A stretch of DNA of 43,690 bases, from positions 1 to 43,690 of the forward strand of contig DALYJX010000026.1 of the NCBI GenBank assembly GCA_031969655.1. The letters are read 5' to 3'. The notes under the pieces are model-generated. The model did no database searches. It worked only from the letters and a program-made list of their open reading frames with translations, and was not told where the DNA came from. The stretch comes from Microseira sp003486305. GTDB taxonomy: Bacteria; Cyanobacteriota; Cyanobacteriia; Cyanobacteriales; Aerosakkonemataceae. The number at the start of each line of letters is the position of its first letter. Within the stretch, counting starts at the first letter, position 1. Below, one piece after another: positions 16,496 to 24,165 of the stretch. The position numbers and the translations under genes are program-made.

Positions 16496-16737
16496 ATGTC
16501 CAACGAATTCTATGAATAAGTTCACTACATCCTTGAGAAATTTGAACCTGTAGAGCGAAAGTTGCTCCGCTTAAAGAAAGGCTTCTAGACTCAAACCTGT
16601 GGCAGGGTGCTGACTGGTACTGTTATTATCAGGGACAAAGCGATGGTGACTTAGGGATTCTTTCTCGCTGCAACAATCCTTTCTATATCTTAGGCTACAA
16701 CCAAACTCAGGAAAAATACCAAACTCCTCAAAAATAA
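16496..16737 (+). pseudogene. Remnant of a small protein gene with stop and frameshift
   Basis: From ATG 16496 the frame hits TAA after seven codons, continues VHYILEKFEPVERKLLRLKK and ends near 16590. A second frame continues RLLDSNLWQGADWYCYYQGQ, then DGDLGILSRCNNPFYILGYN, to TAA at 16735. The two parts look like one ~80-residue protein with a nonsense codon and a frameshift. A proper rho-independent terminator follows at 16748, supporting a former gene. I do not recognise the family. Confidence 0.4.
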
Positions 16738-16747
16738 ACGGCTTTAA

Positions 16748-16783
16748 CCAGCTTCTTTCTCCAAGAAGCTGGCAGTTTTTTTT
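16748..16783 (+). terminator. Rho-independent terminator
   Basis: CCAGCTTCTT (16748-16757), loop TCTCC, AAGAAGCTGG (16763-16772), then CAG and eight T. This is a canonical intrinsic terminator on the plus strand, positioned 11 bases after the stop of the small gene remnant. Confidence 0.8.
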
Positions 16784-16826
16784 CTAACCCAAATTAGTCG
16801 ATCTAAAAAAAGACTTTTCTACGTGC

Positions 16827-16932
16827 TTAGAAGTCCTCAGCTACATGTGTATAAGGTGGCTCCCAATCAGGGTCGTCGTAGATATCAGCCGCTTCCTCAC
16901 GTGCCTGTTTTCTCTGTTCTTCTTTCAGGGAT
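16827..16932 (-). pseudogene. Short 3' coding remnant, minus strand
   Basis: A minus-strand frame of ~34 codons reads SLKEEQRKQAREEAADIYDD then PDWEPPYTHVAEDF and stop. It has a protein-like amphipathic helix and an acidic/aromatic tail but no start codon: an in-frame TAA lies just upstream. Probably the C-terminal end of a lost gene. Family unknown. Confidence 0.35.
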
Positions 16933-16944
16933 TATATCAAGGCG

Positions 16945-17175
16945 ATGGATGAGAGGAATAAGTATCGCCTGCAAGAGGAATCGACATCGGAACAGGAGAT
17001 TGACTTTGACAATTTAGACTTAGATGCATTCGATAAGCTAGTGGACAAGGCATTTGGGAGTAGCGACCAAGAGTTGATGTATCGCATCCTCAAAGCTGAT
17101 TTAGACGGTCACTGTCAGGTTTTGGAACTGCCTAAAGTTATCAGTAAACTTCAGGAACATTGGCGCGCTCCATAG
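16945..17175 (+). CDS. Small acidic hypothetical protein (76 aa)
   Basis: The product MDERNKYRLQEEST... is acidic in the first half (EQEIDFDNLDLDAFDKLVDK) and helical in the second (LPKVISKLQEHW). No ribosome site is obvious. It opens next to a minus-strand coding remnant. No known domain was recognised; it may be a real small plasmid gene or a chance frame. Confidence 0.4.
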   Translation: MDERNKYRLQEESTSEQEIDFDNLDLDAFDKLVDKAFGSSDQELMYRILKADLDGHCQVLELPKVISKLQEHWRAP

Positions 17176-17375
17176 CGAGTGCCTCTTTATGGCAATAATC
17201 CCATTTTTCCTCAGTGGATTCTAAACTACTTGTTGGAACTCACCAACTTCCCCTAATCCTCTGTACTCATATCCGCTTCAGGTCTGGGTTATTTACTTCA
17301 AAAATTCACCCATTTGCGCTATCATAATATAACCGAATATCTGTTTTATTTTCACCCCAAAATCTCTGTTAGCGA

Positions 17376-18179
17376 ATGAGTCAATCCAACACAGATGAAG
17401 AATATATCAGAATCATAACCAACCCCCTTTTGAGCTGCATCAATTACAGACCCAGGTTTGGCACCGGAGCCGGATTAACCTTATCTGAATTTCAAAGATT
17501 ATATCAAGCAGACCCTTTTTACTCCTGGTTTGGATTAGACTCCCCTCTGATGTACACCGCTCACAAAGCCGCTGGCGGCATGACCTCAGTTTACAGGCAA
17601 ATTGGCATCGGGTGTCAGCGCCTCATCCAACGCATTTTAATCGACACTCTGGGACTTACAACCGAGCAATCTATCTGGTCTTACCAGATTCAAGGAACAG
17701 GCAACAAAATGCGAACATTGTCCCTCGACTGTAGAATTCCAATCGCCGCCATTGCATCAGAAAATCGCTCCTTAGTCGCATCTTGGTTGCAAGCAGCTTG
17801 CCAAACAACAGGTGTGTCAATTGAGGTGAGTCAAATTCTTAAAGGTGCAGTATTTGAAGTCAGACAAGGCTATAAAAGCAAAGATTCAAAACGTCAAAAT
17901 GCCGACATCGCCAATGCCGCTGCTGCCTATTCAGAAGCTTATTTACCAGTGTTAATTCTGCTTTCAACGCAAATAGATCTCGACGTTGCTTACCGTTACA
18001 AAAATGCCCGTTGGTTAATTCTTTATGGCACAATTACAGGATCTACCACCGACTCCACTTATGAATTTTTCCGCAATGTACTTAATTATGATTTAGCTGC
18101 TTTCTTTCAACGTCACTCAACTAGGTTAAAGCAAGAAGTAGAAATAGTGCTGCAAAATCTGCTACAGTCAAATCCATGA
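17376..18179 (+). CDS. Putative type II restriction endonuclease
   Basis: The 267-residue protein is followed by a DNA methyltransferase with a four-base ATGA overlap, the usual layout of a type II restriction-modification operon. It has a plausible PD-(D/E)XK-like core: Asp-118 in RTLSLDCRI and Glu-161 in VFEVRQGYKSKDSKRQNAD (ExR instead of ExK), where the basic SKDSKRQNAD segment resembles the region after the catalytic strand in several restriction enzymes. I do not recognise its specificity family, so the assignment rests mainly on the partner gene. The ATG at 17376 is the first good start. A likely role is cleavage of unmodified incoming DNA. Confidence 0.6.
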   Translation: MSQSNTDEEYIRIITNPLLSCINYRPRFGTGAGLTLSEFQRLYQADPFYSWFGLDSPLMYTAHKAAGGMTSVYRQIGIGCQRLIQRILIDTLGLTTEQSIWSYQIQGTGNKMRTLSLDCRIPIAAIASENRSLVASWLQAACQTTGVSIEVSQILKGAVFEVRQGYKSKDSKRQNADIANAAAAYSEAYLPVLILLSTQIDLDVAYRYKNARWLILYGTITGSTTDSTYEFFRNVLNYDLAAFFQRHSTRLKQEVEIVLQNLLQSNP

Positions 18180-19393
18180 TATCCCAAAGGTCTGACCTAA
18201 CTTTCAAACATAACCTTAAGCAAGGACGGCACGGGTGGCTGCGCTTGACTCCAGCCTATTCAATTAAAGTAGTAGAAAATTTACTTGAACGGGTAGGTTT
18301 TCCCCAATTTGTCCTCGACCCCTTTTCGGGAACTGGCACCACTGGGTTAGTCTGTGCAGAAAGCGGAATTAATTGCGATTTAGTAGAACTCAATCCTTTT
18401 TTAGCTTGGTTAGCAGCAGCCAAGACATATCACTACACCAATGCTGAACTAGAGGCAGCTAACGAATTAGCCCGGACTGTAGCCACACTTTCCCGTCGAA
18501 ATCCATATAGCGACAATCTTTGGATACCGCCACTCAATCACATCGAACGTTGGTGGCTTCCCGACAGATTGATCGCCTTAGCTACTCTATTTCAAGAGAT
18601 CCAAAACCGCCGTCTGGATGTAGGAGAAACAAGAGCGGTCAAACTAGCGCTGATTGCTTTTTGTCGGGTGGCTATTAACTGGTCTAATGCTGCCTTTAAT
18701 CACCAATCGATGTCCTTCAAAGAAACACAGCTTCCACTTTTAAAGTTAGAAGAACGCGACTTAATTATTGATGATTTTCTCTTTCAATTCCAGCAGATTC
18801 TAGCATCTGCAAGCCTTCCTCTTTTGAGTCAAGTGACCATTCACCAGGGGGATTCTCGCACTTGTAATGCGTTATTGTCTAGAAACTACGATTGCGTCAT
18901 TACTTCACCCCCTTACCCGAATCGAATGAGTTATATTCGCGAAGTTCGCCCCTATATGTACTGGCTGGGATTTCTCAATGAGGCGCGGGAAGCAGGCGAA
19001 TTAGATTGGCAAGCCATTGGGGGAACGTGGGGAATTGCTACATCGCGCTTAGCAGAATGGAAACCTGGTTTAATAGACATCTGTCATGAGGGATTTTTAG
19101 ATATTATCGAACAAATTCGCACTCATAGTCCAATACTGGCTAATTACGTTCACAAGTATTTTTGCGATATCGCTACGCATTTAGCTAACCTCAGACTTGT
19201 TCTTACTTCTGGTGCCAAAATTTTCTACATCGTTGGCAACTCCAAGTTTTACGATACGATTGTTCCCGTAGAGCTTCTTTATGTAAGCCTGCTAAAACAG
19301 TATGGATTTAGTCAGGTTAAAAGTGAAGTGTTGAGAAAGAGAAATTCCAAAAAAGAGCTGTATGAATTTGCTGTGTCAGCCGAATGGAAATAG
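18176..19393 (+). CDS. Site-specific DNA methyltransferase (N4-cytosine or N6-adenine)
   Basis: The 405-residue protein has the SAM-binding motif I FVLDPFSGTGTTGL (~45-58), followed by GINCDLVELNPF (acidic residue for the SAM ribose), and the catalytic motif IV ITSPPYPNRMSY (~241-252). TSPPY is typical of amino-methyltransferases, mostly N4-cytosine. Motif I precedes motif IV, with ~180 residues between them that probably contain the target recognition region. This is not the permuted beta-class order seen in many TSPPY enzymes. The start codon overlaps the stop of the putative endonuclease, so the two are translationally coupled. It should protect host DNA. Confidence 0.85.
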   Translation: MISQRSDLTFKHNLKQGRHGWLRLTPAYSIKVVENLLERVGFPQFVLDPFSGTGTTGLVCAESGINCDLVELNPFLAWLAAAKTYHYTNAELEAANELARTVATLSRRNPYSDNLWIPPLNHIERWWLPDRLIALATLFQEIQNRRLDVGETRAVKLALIAFCRVAINWSNAAFNHQSMSFKETQLPLLKLEERDLIIDDFLFQFQQILASASLPLLSQVTIHQGDSRTCNALLSRNYDCVITSPPYPNRMSYIREVRPYMYWLGFLNEAREAGELDWQAIGGTWGIATSRLAEWKPGLIDICHEGFLDIIEQIRTHSPILANYVHKYFCDIATHLANLRLVLTSGAKIFYIVGNSKFYDTIVPVELLYVSLLKQYGFSQVKSEVLRKRNSKKELYEFAVSAEWK

Positions 19394-19417
19394 AAGACTG
19401 CTTACATAACGGAAGCC

Positions 19418-19564
19418 TTTCGCTACAGCAGCAGGTTATGTCACAGAGAAGTTGACTGAGGCTGAGAAGAAAAGTTTTGCCCTTTCGTATATTGAAAAAT
19501 CACAACAAAAGCAGAATCTACAACGTCAATCTCAAGCAATAGAACGAAAATCAAGTTATAGTTG
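19418..19564 (+). pseudogene. 3' coding remnant between the methyltransferase and the nuclease
   Basis: A plus-strand frame without a start codon reads PFATAAGYVTEKLTEAEKKS then FALSYIEKSQQKQNLQRQSQ to TGA at 19562. The composition (helical, Gln/Lys-rich) looks like the C-terminus of a genuine protein cut off at its 5' end; an in-frame TAA lies just upstream. Family not recognised. The remainder of the 320-base gap holds only AT-rich sequence, probably the promoter of the next gene. Confidence 0.35.
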
Positions 19565-19713
19565 AGCCATTCAGGAAATTGGAAAAAAAATTAGCCGACA
19601 ATTCGTACTATTGTCATCAGCCCTTAGTTGAAAATTTTTTGTAGGTTTATTGTTAGAATATATACTATATTCAATGCCATTTTGAGATCGACCTCTAAAC
19701 GCGGGATGGGTTT

Positions 19714-20364
19714 ATGGTGCAAACACTAGGGATTACAAAAGCGATTACTAACCTGGAAGAAGTGCGGGAAAAGTTTCATCTAAGCCAAAGTAACGACCCT
19801 GCGTTCTTCACAGAATGGCTAGAAGCTCAAGACTCACTCAGCGACCCAGAAAAACAATCCCTAGACCGATTAAAAAATCGCTATTTTGCTTATGTAGATA
19901 AAGGAAAAATAGCTGAAGGGACAGTAAAGATTATTATGTTGTCTCCGCTGTTGGAATTGATGGGGTCGTGCGACCCACGTTTTGAGATTCAAGGAGAAAA
20001 GTTTGTTAAGTTTGAAATTGAAGCAGGTGGAGGGGAAGAAGAACCAGTCTTAGAAGGATACATTGATGCTTTGGTAGTGCGATCGCAAGTCTGGGTGGTC
20101 TTAATTGAATCTAAGCGAAATGGCTTTAGCGTCAGGCAGGCTTTACCCCAAACCTTAGCCTATATGATGGCAAATCGTAACTCCCAAAACCCTATTTTTG
20201 GGATGATAATGAATGGCGAAGACTATATTTTTATCAAGCTAGATCGGCAGCTAGGTGAGTACGCCCTCTCTAAAAAATTTACGCTTGACAATCCTCAAAG
20301 TAACGAGTTATACGAAGTTGTGCGGATAATGAATCGGCTTGTTAATTTGTCTGTTCCCGTATAA
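19714..20364 (+). CDS. Solitary PD-(D/E)XK nuclease (type I R-subunit N-terminal-like)
   Basis: The 216-residue protein carries the nuclease core of HsdR N-terminal domains: EGYIDALVVRSQVWVVLIES with Asp-118 and then E132-S-K134 (LIESKRNGFSV), followed by QALPQTLAYMMANR. Cyanobacteria encode many such short proteins annotated as 'restriction endonuclease subunit R' without any helicase domain. It follows the restriction-modification pair on the same strand after a 320-base gap with its own upstream region, so it is probably not part of that operon. Substrate unknown. Confidence 0.7.
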   Translation: MVQTLGITKAITNLEEVREKFHLSQSNDPAFFTEWLEAQDSLSDPEKQSLDRLKNRYFAYVDKGKIAEGTVKIIMLSPLLELMGSCDPRFEIQGEKFVKFEIEAGGGEEEPVLEGYIDALVVRSQVWVVLIESKRNGFSVRQALPQTLAYMMANRNSQNPIFGMIMNGEDYIFIKLDRQLGEYALSKKFTLDNPQSNELYEVVRIMNRLVNLSVPV

Positions 20365-20779
20365 GGTGACTTTTAAGAAGATAAGAGCGGATTGATGAGT
20401 TCTTGGAAAGAGATGCCAGTACCTTGTGCGATCGCTAACTGCTCAAACCTCTTTCCACCCGATAATCCCAATCGGTCTTGACCCACTTGGAAGTGTGCGA
20501 TCGCATCTACTAGAGATTTAGCCCACTTTCCGCACCCTCAACTGTCACACTACAGATTTTGAGGGAACAGGGAACAGGAAAACTATTTTCCGGATTATTT
20601 AGTCAAAAAAGTTACACTTATCTTGCCGATACTTCCGAAAAAACCGATTGTGACAGTACAGGGTGCGGAATGTCGGATTTAGTCGATTCCCTCCAGTTTT
20701 TATCTCAGCGTGCAGTCTTTCTGCTGTGGAAGACACAGCTATTGAAACTTTGGTGTTGCAGTTAGTTAAGGCTATTAGC
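20365..20779. other. Gene-free interval containing HIP1 sites and a TIR element
   Basis: No credible gene. Two HIP1 octamers lie near 20427 and 20499. A 143-bp inverted-repeat-bounded unit occupies 20528-20670. The last ~100 bases lead into the 3' end of the PEP-CTERM gene on the opposite strand. Confidence 0.5.
20528..20670. mobile_element. 143-bp MITE-like unit with 22-bp terminal inverted repeats
   Basis: The left end 20528-20549 (TTCCGCACCCT..ACTGTCACA) and the right end 20649-20670 are inverted copies matching at 20 of 22 positions, the only differences being two central bases. The interior has no coding capacity. Size, TIR length and lack of genes fit a non-autonomous transposable element. 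I could not define a clean target duplication; GATTTAG occurs 5-7 bases outside both ends, which may be chance. Confidence 0.55.
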
Positions 20780-22834
20780 TTAAACTTTTGTTGCTGTTTG
20801 CGCTTCAGCAAGGCCCCCTGTCTGCGCCTGCCTGCGTCGGCGTATAAAGCTGAAACTGATTACACTAATGCCTAACAGGGCAGCGCTGCTGTTGGGTTCA
20901 GGAACAGAGGTAGCTACAGTTGCACTACCGCCCGGTAAAGTTCCCGTGCCACCCGGTAGAGTGCCAATACCGCCCGGTAAAGTTCCCGTGCCACCCGGTA
21001 GAGTGCCAATACCGCCCGGTAAAGTTCCCGTGCCACCCGGTAGAGTGCCAGTACCACCCGGTAGAGTGCCCGTGCCACCCGGTAAAGTGCCAATCCCACC
21101 CGCTACAGAAGCAACCGGAATGCCTAAACTGAAATTTCGTGAAGAAAAGCCAGTCAGATTAAAACTCTTATTGTAGAGAGAGGCAAGATCCCCTTTTAAG
21201 AGTTGTAAATTCTTATCAAACAGGGGGCCAAATTTCAATCCTGGGACATTGAACGGAGGATCGATTTCCAACAATCCTGCAAGTACAGCGAAATTGACAT
21301 CAAAACCGAGAGATGTCTTATTGCTGAAGATAGCGTTTAAATCAACAACGGCATCAATATTAAAGATTCCGTCCGCGCCACCGAAATCAGGCACTTTGAT
21401 AGTTACATCCTGCCCAACTTTGAAGGGAATTGGGCTGCCATTCTTTGGTATAAGTTTTCCAGTCAAACCCTCAGCCAACAAAGAAAACGATTGCCCTAAG
21501 TTTAAGTTGGCTCCCAGCGTCATATCTAAGAGGTTGTAGTTAGCACGAGCAGATAAATCGAGATTACCAATGCCAAGTTTCTTGAGAATATCGTCCGTAC
21601 TAAAGCCTGGTACTGATATGTTTGGTTTAGGTATTACCGATGCCTCAAAGCTACCCTGCAACGGTGGTATGGCTGGGAATAGTTTAGTAACAAGTGCGTC
21701 TAAGTCCAGTTTTCCCTGGACAAAGGAATCGCTGCCTTTTGATGTCAGCTTGTTAGCGCCATCTAAGAATCCTGTTGTATTAACGGTTGGCACTTTTACC
21801 TTTAAGCTACCAACATCGCCAAGCGGTACTCCAAAACTAGCATTTTGAGGGTTCAAGTTGAGGAAGTTAGTTCGCTTTTCAGGAACGTTGAAATCGAAAA
21901 TTGGAACTTTGTTTGCACCAACTTGAAACCCTGAATTTGCTTTTAAACCAAAAACTAAATCAAGGATATAGGATGCTATAGGACTAGCAGTGCTAAAGGT
22001 GGCTCCATCCGCTACGGAGAATCCTGATTTAATAGTGATTGTCTCCCCTGGCTTCACCTTACCATCTGGAATCTCTAAGAAGAGATTGATAGGAATAAAA
22101 GAGTTTACCGTGCCTCCCTCTATTTTTAGCTTAGATTGAAGACCTGCCTTTGCTTTTGTAGAGGCTGCTACACCTACACTTGGACTTTTGAACTCAGGAG
22201 ACTTGACTGCGGGAATCTTGACCGAAGGAATAGCCGGACTATACACCGCAGGGATTCGAGGAGTATACTTCGCAGGAATAGCGGGGCTATACACCGCAGG
22301 GATTCTAGGAGTATACTTCGCAGGAATGGCAGGCGTGTAGTAGGGACCACCACATCCAATCGGATTAACACAAGTCTTCCATATCCCGCTCTCAACGTAC
22401 ACTGGATCGGTCCCTGGAATTTTTTGGGGGGGAATTCCGGTTCCGGGAATCAATTTCGGTGGAATTTCAGGAGTAAGCAGTTTTCGGGGAATTCCAGTTC
22501 CGGGAATCAATTTCGGTGGAATTTCAGGAGTAAGCAGTTTTCGGGGAATATACGGAGTAGCCGTCTCAGGAACAAGAGTAACTGAAGGAATCAGTGTCTT
22601 CTGAGGAACAATAGTCTTTTGAAGACCTTCATTCCAACTCACTCCAAGGAAACGGTCGTCGGTAAAACTAACTCCGCTTCCAGGTGCCCAGATGCTCTGA
22701 CCAGTTGTTTCAAAGTTTAAATTGTACTTAAGAGTAGCCGCTTGGACTGAAGTGAAACTAAAGGCAATAGATGCTCCAGCTACAGTGAATGGTACTGTTA
22801 CTCGGCAGATGCTCATCGATACTTTGTTTAGCAT
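20780..22834 (-). CDS. PEP-CTERM protein with three internal repeat tracts
   Basis: The 684-residue precursor has a signal peptide (ending near SVQA-A, ~33). Two proline-rich tracts follow: a duplicated block IPRKLLTPEIPPKLIPGTG (~95-135), and a set of AIPAKYTPRIPAVYSP repeats (~165-205). After a ~370-residue beta-rich region come eight near-identical TLPGG(T/I)G heptapeptides (21-bp units, ~21095-20925). The tail SVPEPNSSAALLGI, short hydrophobic stretch and RRRR are the PEP-CTERM sorting signal. About 20 residues follow the basic cluster, longer than usual. An AGGA ribosome site precedes ATG 22834. Likely an exosortase-processed surface or matrix protein; the repeat numbers probably vary between strains. 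Confidence 0.8.
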   Translation of the reverse strand: MLNKVSMSICRVTVPFTVAGASIAFSFTSVQAATLKYNLNFETTGQSIWAPGSGVSFTDDRFLGVSWNEGLQKTIVPQKTLIPSVTLVPETATPYIPRKLLTPEIPPKLIPGTGIPRKLLTPEIPPKLIPGTGIPPQKIPGTDPVYVESGIWKTCVNPIGCGGPYYTPAIPAKYTPRIPAVYSPAIPAKYTPRIPAVYSPAIPSVKIPAVKSPEFKSPSVGVAASTKAKAGLQSKLKIEGGTVNSFIPINLFLEIPDGKVKPGETITIKSGFSVADGATFSTASPIASYILDLVFGLKANSGFQVGANKVPIFDFNVPEKRTNFLNLNPQNASFGVPLGDVGSLKVKVPTVNTTGFLDGANKLTSKGSDSFVQGKLDLDALVTKLFPAIPPLQGSFEASVIPKPNISVPGFSTDDILKKLGIGNLDLSARANYNLLDMTLGANLNLGQSFSLLAEGLTGKLIPKNGSPIPFKVGQDVTIKVPDFGGADGIFNIDAVVDLNAIFSNKTSLGFDVNFAVLAGLLEIDPPFNVPGLKFGPLFDKNLQLLKGDLASLYNKSFNLTGFSSRNFSLGIPVASVAGGIGTLPGGTGTLPGGTGTLPGGTGTLPGGIGTLPGGTGTLPGGIGTLPGGTGTLPGGSATVATSVPEPNSSAALLGISVISFSFIRRRRQAQTGGLAEAQTATKV
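20925..21105 (-). repeat. 21-bp tandem repeat array encoding TLPGG(T/I)G
   Basis: Eight tandem units of 21 bp (core on the plus strand CCACCCGGTA(A/G)AGT), several arranged as alternating pairs giving a 42-bp higher-order period (CCGCCCGGTAAAGTTCCCG / CCACCCGGTAGAGTGCCA). The array lies wholly in frame within the PEP-CTERM gene, just before the sorting signal. Confidence 0.85.
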
Positions 22835-22900
22835 TGTTCAAATTCCTGCACAAAGAATTTAGTAAGAAAAAGTGACTCAGCATAAACCCCAAAGATTTTA

Positions 22901-22931
22901 TAAGTAAGGTGGACATTGCCCACCCTACTTA
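22901..22931. terminator. GGTGG...CCACC hairpin between two minus-strand genes
   Basis: TAAGTAAGGTGG (22901-22912) and CCACCCTACTTA (22920-22931) pair at 11 of 12 positions around a seven-base loop. It begins 36 bases past the stop of the 150-residue exported protein. It resembles the common cyanobacterial 'GGTGGGCAATGCCCACC' intergenic palindrome and probably acts as a terminator. Confidence 0.55.
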
Positions 22932-22966
22932 ACCAAATCATTTCGCTAGCCAGCAGCGCCGGAAAT

Positions 22967-23419
22967 CTATTTTTTGTATGCTCCTAGCGCATAGGCACAT
23001 TCAGAATTTTCGCAGTTGTACATAGTGACAACAACATCGTATATGCCGTTTTCCTCTGCGGTGTAAGGAATGTATGCGGTTGCATCGTCATCATCATCCA
23101 ATTCGATGACCTGACCATTTTGATCCTGGATACGCACGTCAACATCAGTAGCATTGTTGTCGCCCACAGCAACAAAGCCGTACTTTTGACCTTTGCGTAA
23201 TCTGAAACTTAATTCAATTTCCCGACTAGACTCAAGCATTCCTGTACGGGCCCTGACGTTGCTAATTCGAGTGTAACCAGGCAACCCTGTTCTGGCTGTT
23301 GCATCCATCAAACGAAGCATTATAGATGACTGCGCCTGAGCAAAAGCGGCAACAGGTATTAGGGATGCGGTACCAATTAAAAACGCGATCGCTGCGGGAA
23401 TTTGATATTTTTTATTCAT
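22967..23419 (-). CDS. Exported hypothetical protein (150 aa)
   Basis: An N-terminal signal peptide (IPAAIAFLIGTASLIPVAAFA, cleavage near AFA-QA) is followed by a ~125-residue domain. The segment ELSFRLRKGQKYGFVAVGDN, then DVDVRIQDQNGQVIELDDDD, is consistent with a PPC-like or other beta-sandwich, and an Asp cluster may bind calcium. Two Cys (YNCENSEC) near the end could form a disulfide. A strong AAGGAGA ribosome site sits upstream of the ATG at 23419. The neighbour upstream (23475-23750) is also exported and on the same strand, 55 bases away. No named family recognised. Confidence 0.7.
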   Translation of the reverse strand: MNKKYQIPAAIAFLIGTASLIPVAAFAQAQSSIMLRLMDATARTGLPGYTRISNVRARTGMLESSREIELSFRLRKGQKYGFVAVGDNNATDVDVRIQDQNGQVIELDDDDDATAYIPYTAEENGIYDVVVTMYNCENSECAYALGAYKK

Positions 23420-23474
23420 TTGAGTTCTCCTTATAATGAATAGTTTCTACTCGGTCTGTTTCTTGCCAGAATTA

Positions 23475-23750
23475 CTAGATCCCCTGTACGGGAAGCGTTA
23501 GTTTTCCGTTCTCGATAGTAACCACATCCGTGCCCTGAGCATTAATGCTGCCAATCCCATTAATATCGATTTGACAATTGCTACAAATATTGCTCAATTT
23601 TGCACCAGTTTCAATCGAAACTTCGCGTGTAGTTCCGTTCTCCGTAATCTTGACTTGGTAAGTCTGACCGTCTTTGTTTTCTAGGTCAACAGCAAGAGCG
23701 CTGGCGGCACTCAAGAGGATAATTCCTAAAGTCATCAGAAGTTGTTTCAT
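23475..23750 (-). CDS. Small exported hypothetical protein (91 aa)
   Basis: I chose ATG 23750, which opens directly into a signal peptide (MKQLLMTLGIILLSAASALA) and has an AAAAGGA ribosome site ten bases upstream; longer in-frame starts reach 23795. The mature ~70 residues (LENKDGQTYQVKITENGTTR) include a CSNCQIDI motif in which two Cys are separated by two residues, and a C-terminal beta pattern (VVTIENGKLTLPVQ). No known domain. It is probably co-transcribed with the exported 150-residue protein that follows. Confidence 0.65.
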   Translation of the reverse strand: MKQLLMTLGIILLSAASALAVDLENKDGQTYQVKITENGTTREVSIETGAKLSNICSNCQIDINGIGSINAQGTDVVTIENGKLTLPVQGI

Positions 23751-24165
23751 TTGTTTGTGCATCCTTTTTACGATACCCTCAACTAATCGAGTCATGAAAT
23801 CAATATACTTTTTACCTGCCAGGTTGCCAGTTGGAAAAAAGTCAGAAAAAGGTCATAATAAAGTCGTAAGTATAAAAACTAGGTTTCTTGCATCCTGTGC
23901 AAGCAAGCTCTACGGTAAAGTGAGGGAGTTTTTATGAGCGATCGCACAACCCCCCCCCGCAAAGATACCTAAAACGGGTGAAGCGCTTCTGTAAAAACTT
24001 TGGCTAACCTGCTAGTAGCCTGTTCTACGTCTGTTGAATTGCACTTATTTCTCCAAGACGATGCCTGTAGGGGTACGACAAATGCCAGTGCGGACATCAG
24101 ATGCAATGGCACGCCTAGCACCCATCCAAACTACATCAAAAAGTACTTTTGAGGTTCTTTTAGAA
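23751..24165. other. Divergent intergenic region between exported genes and the NB-ARC-WD40 gene
   Basis: About 400 bases, shared by two divergently read genes. It contains a HIP1 octamer followed by a run of nine C (~23950-23958). No clear promoter pair or hairpin is seen. Its last ~100 bases may be the 5' coding part of the WD40 gene if the earlier ATG codons (24061, 24082) are used. Confidence 0.4.

Noticed and set aside
20925..21105. Regular short repeats suggesting a CRISPR-like or minisatellite array
   Set aside because: The units are contiguous, 21 bp, without spacers, and encode TLPGG(T/I)G in frame within a PEP-CTERM protein.
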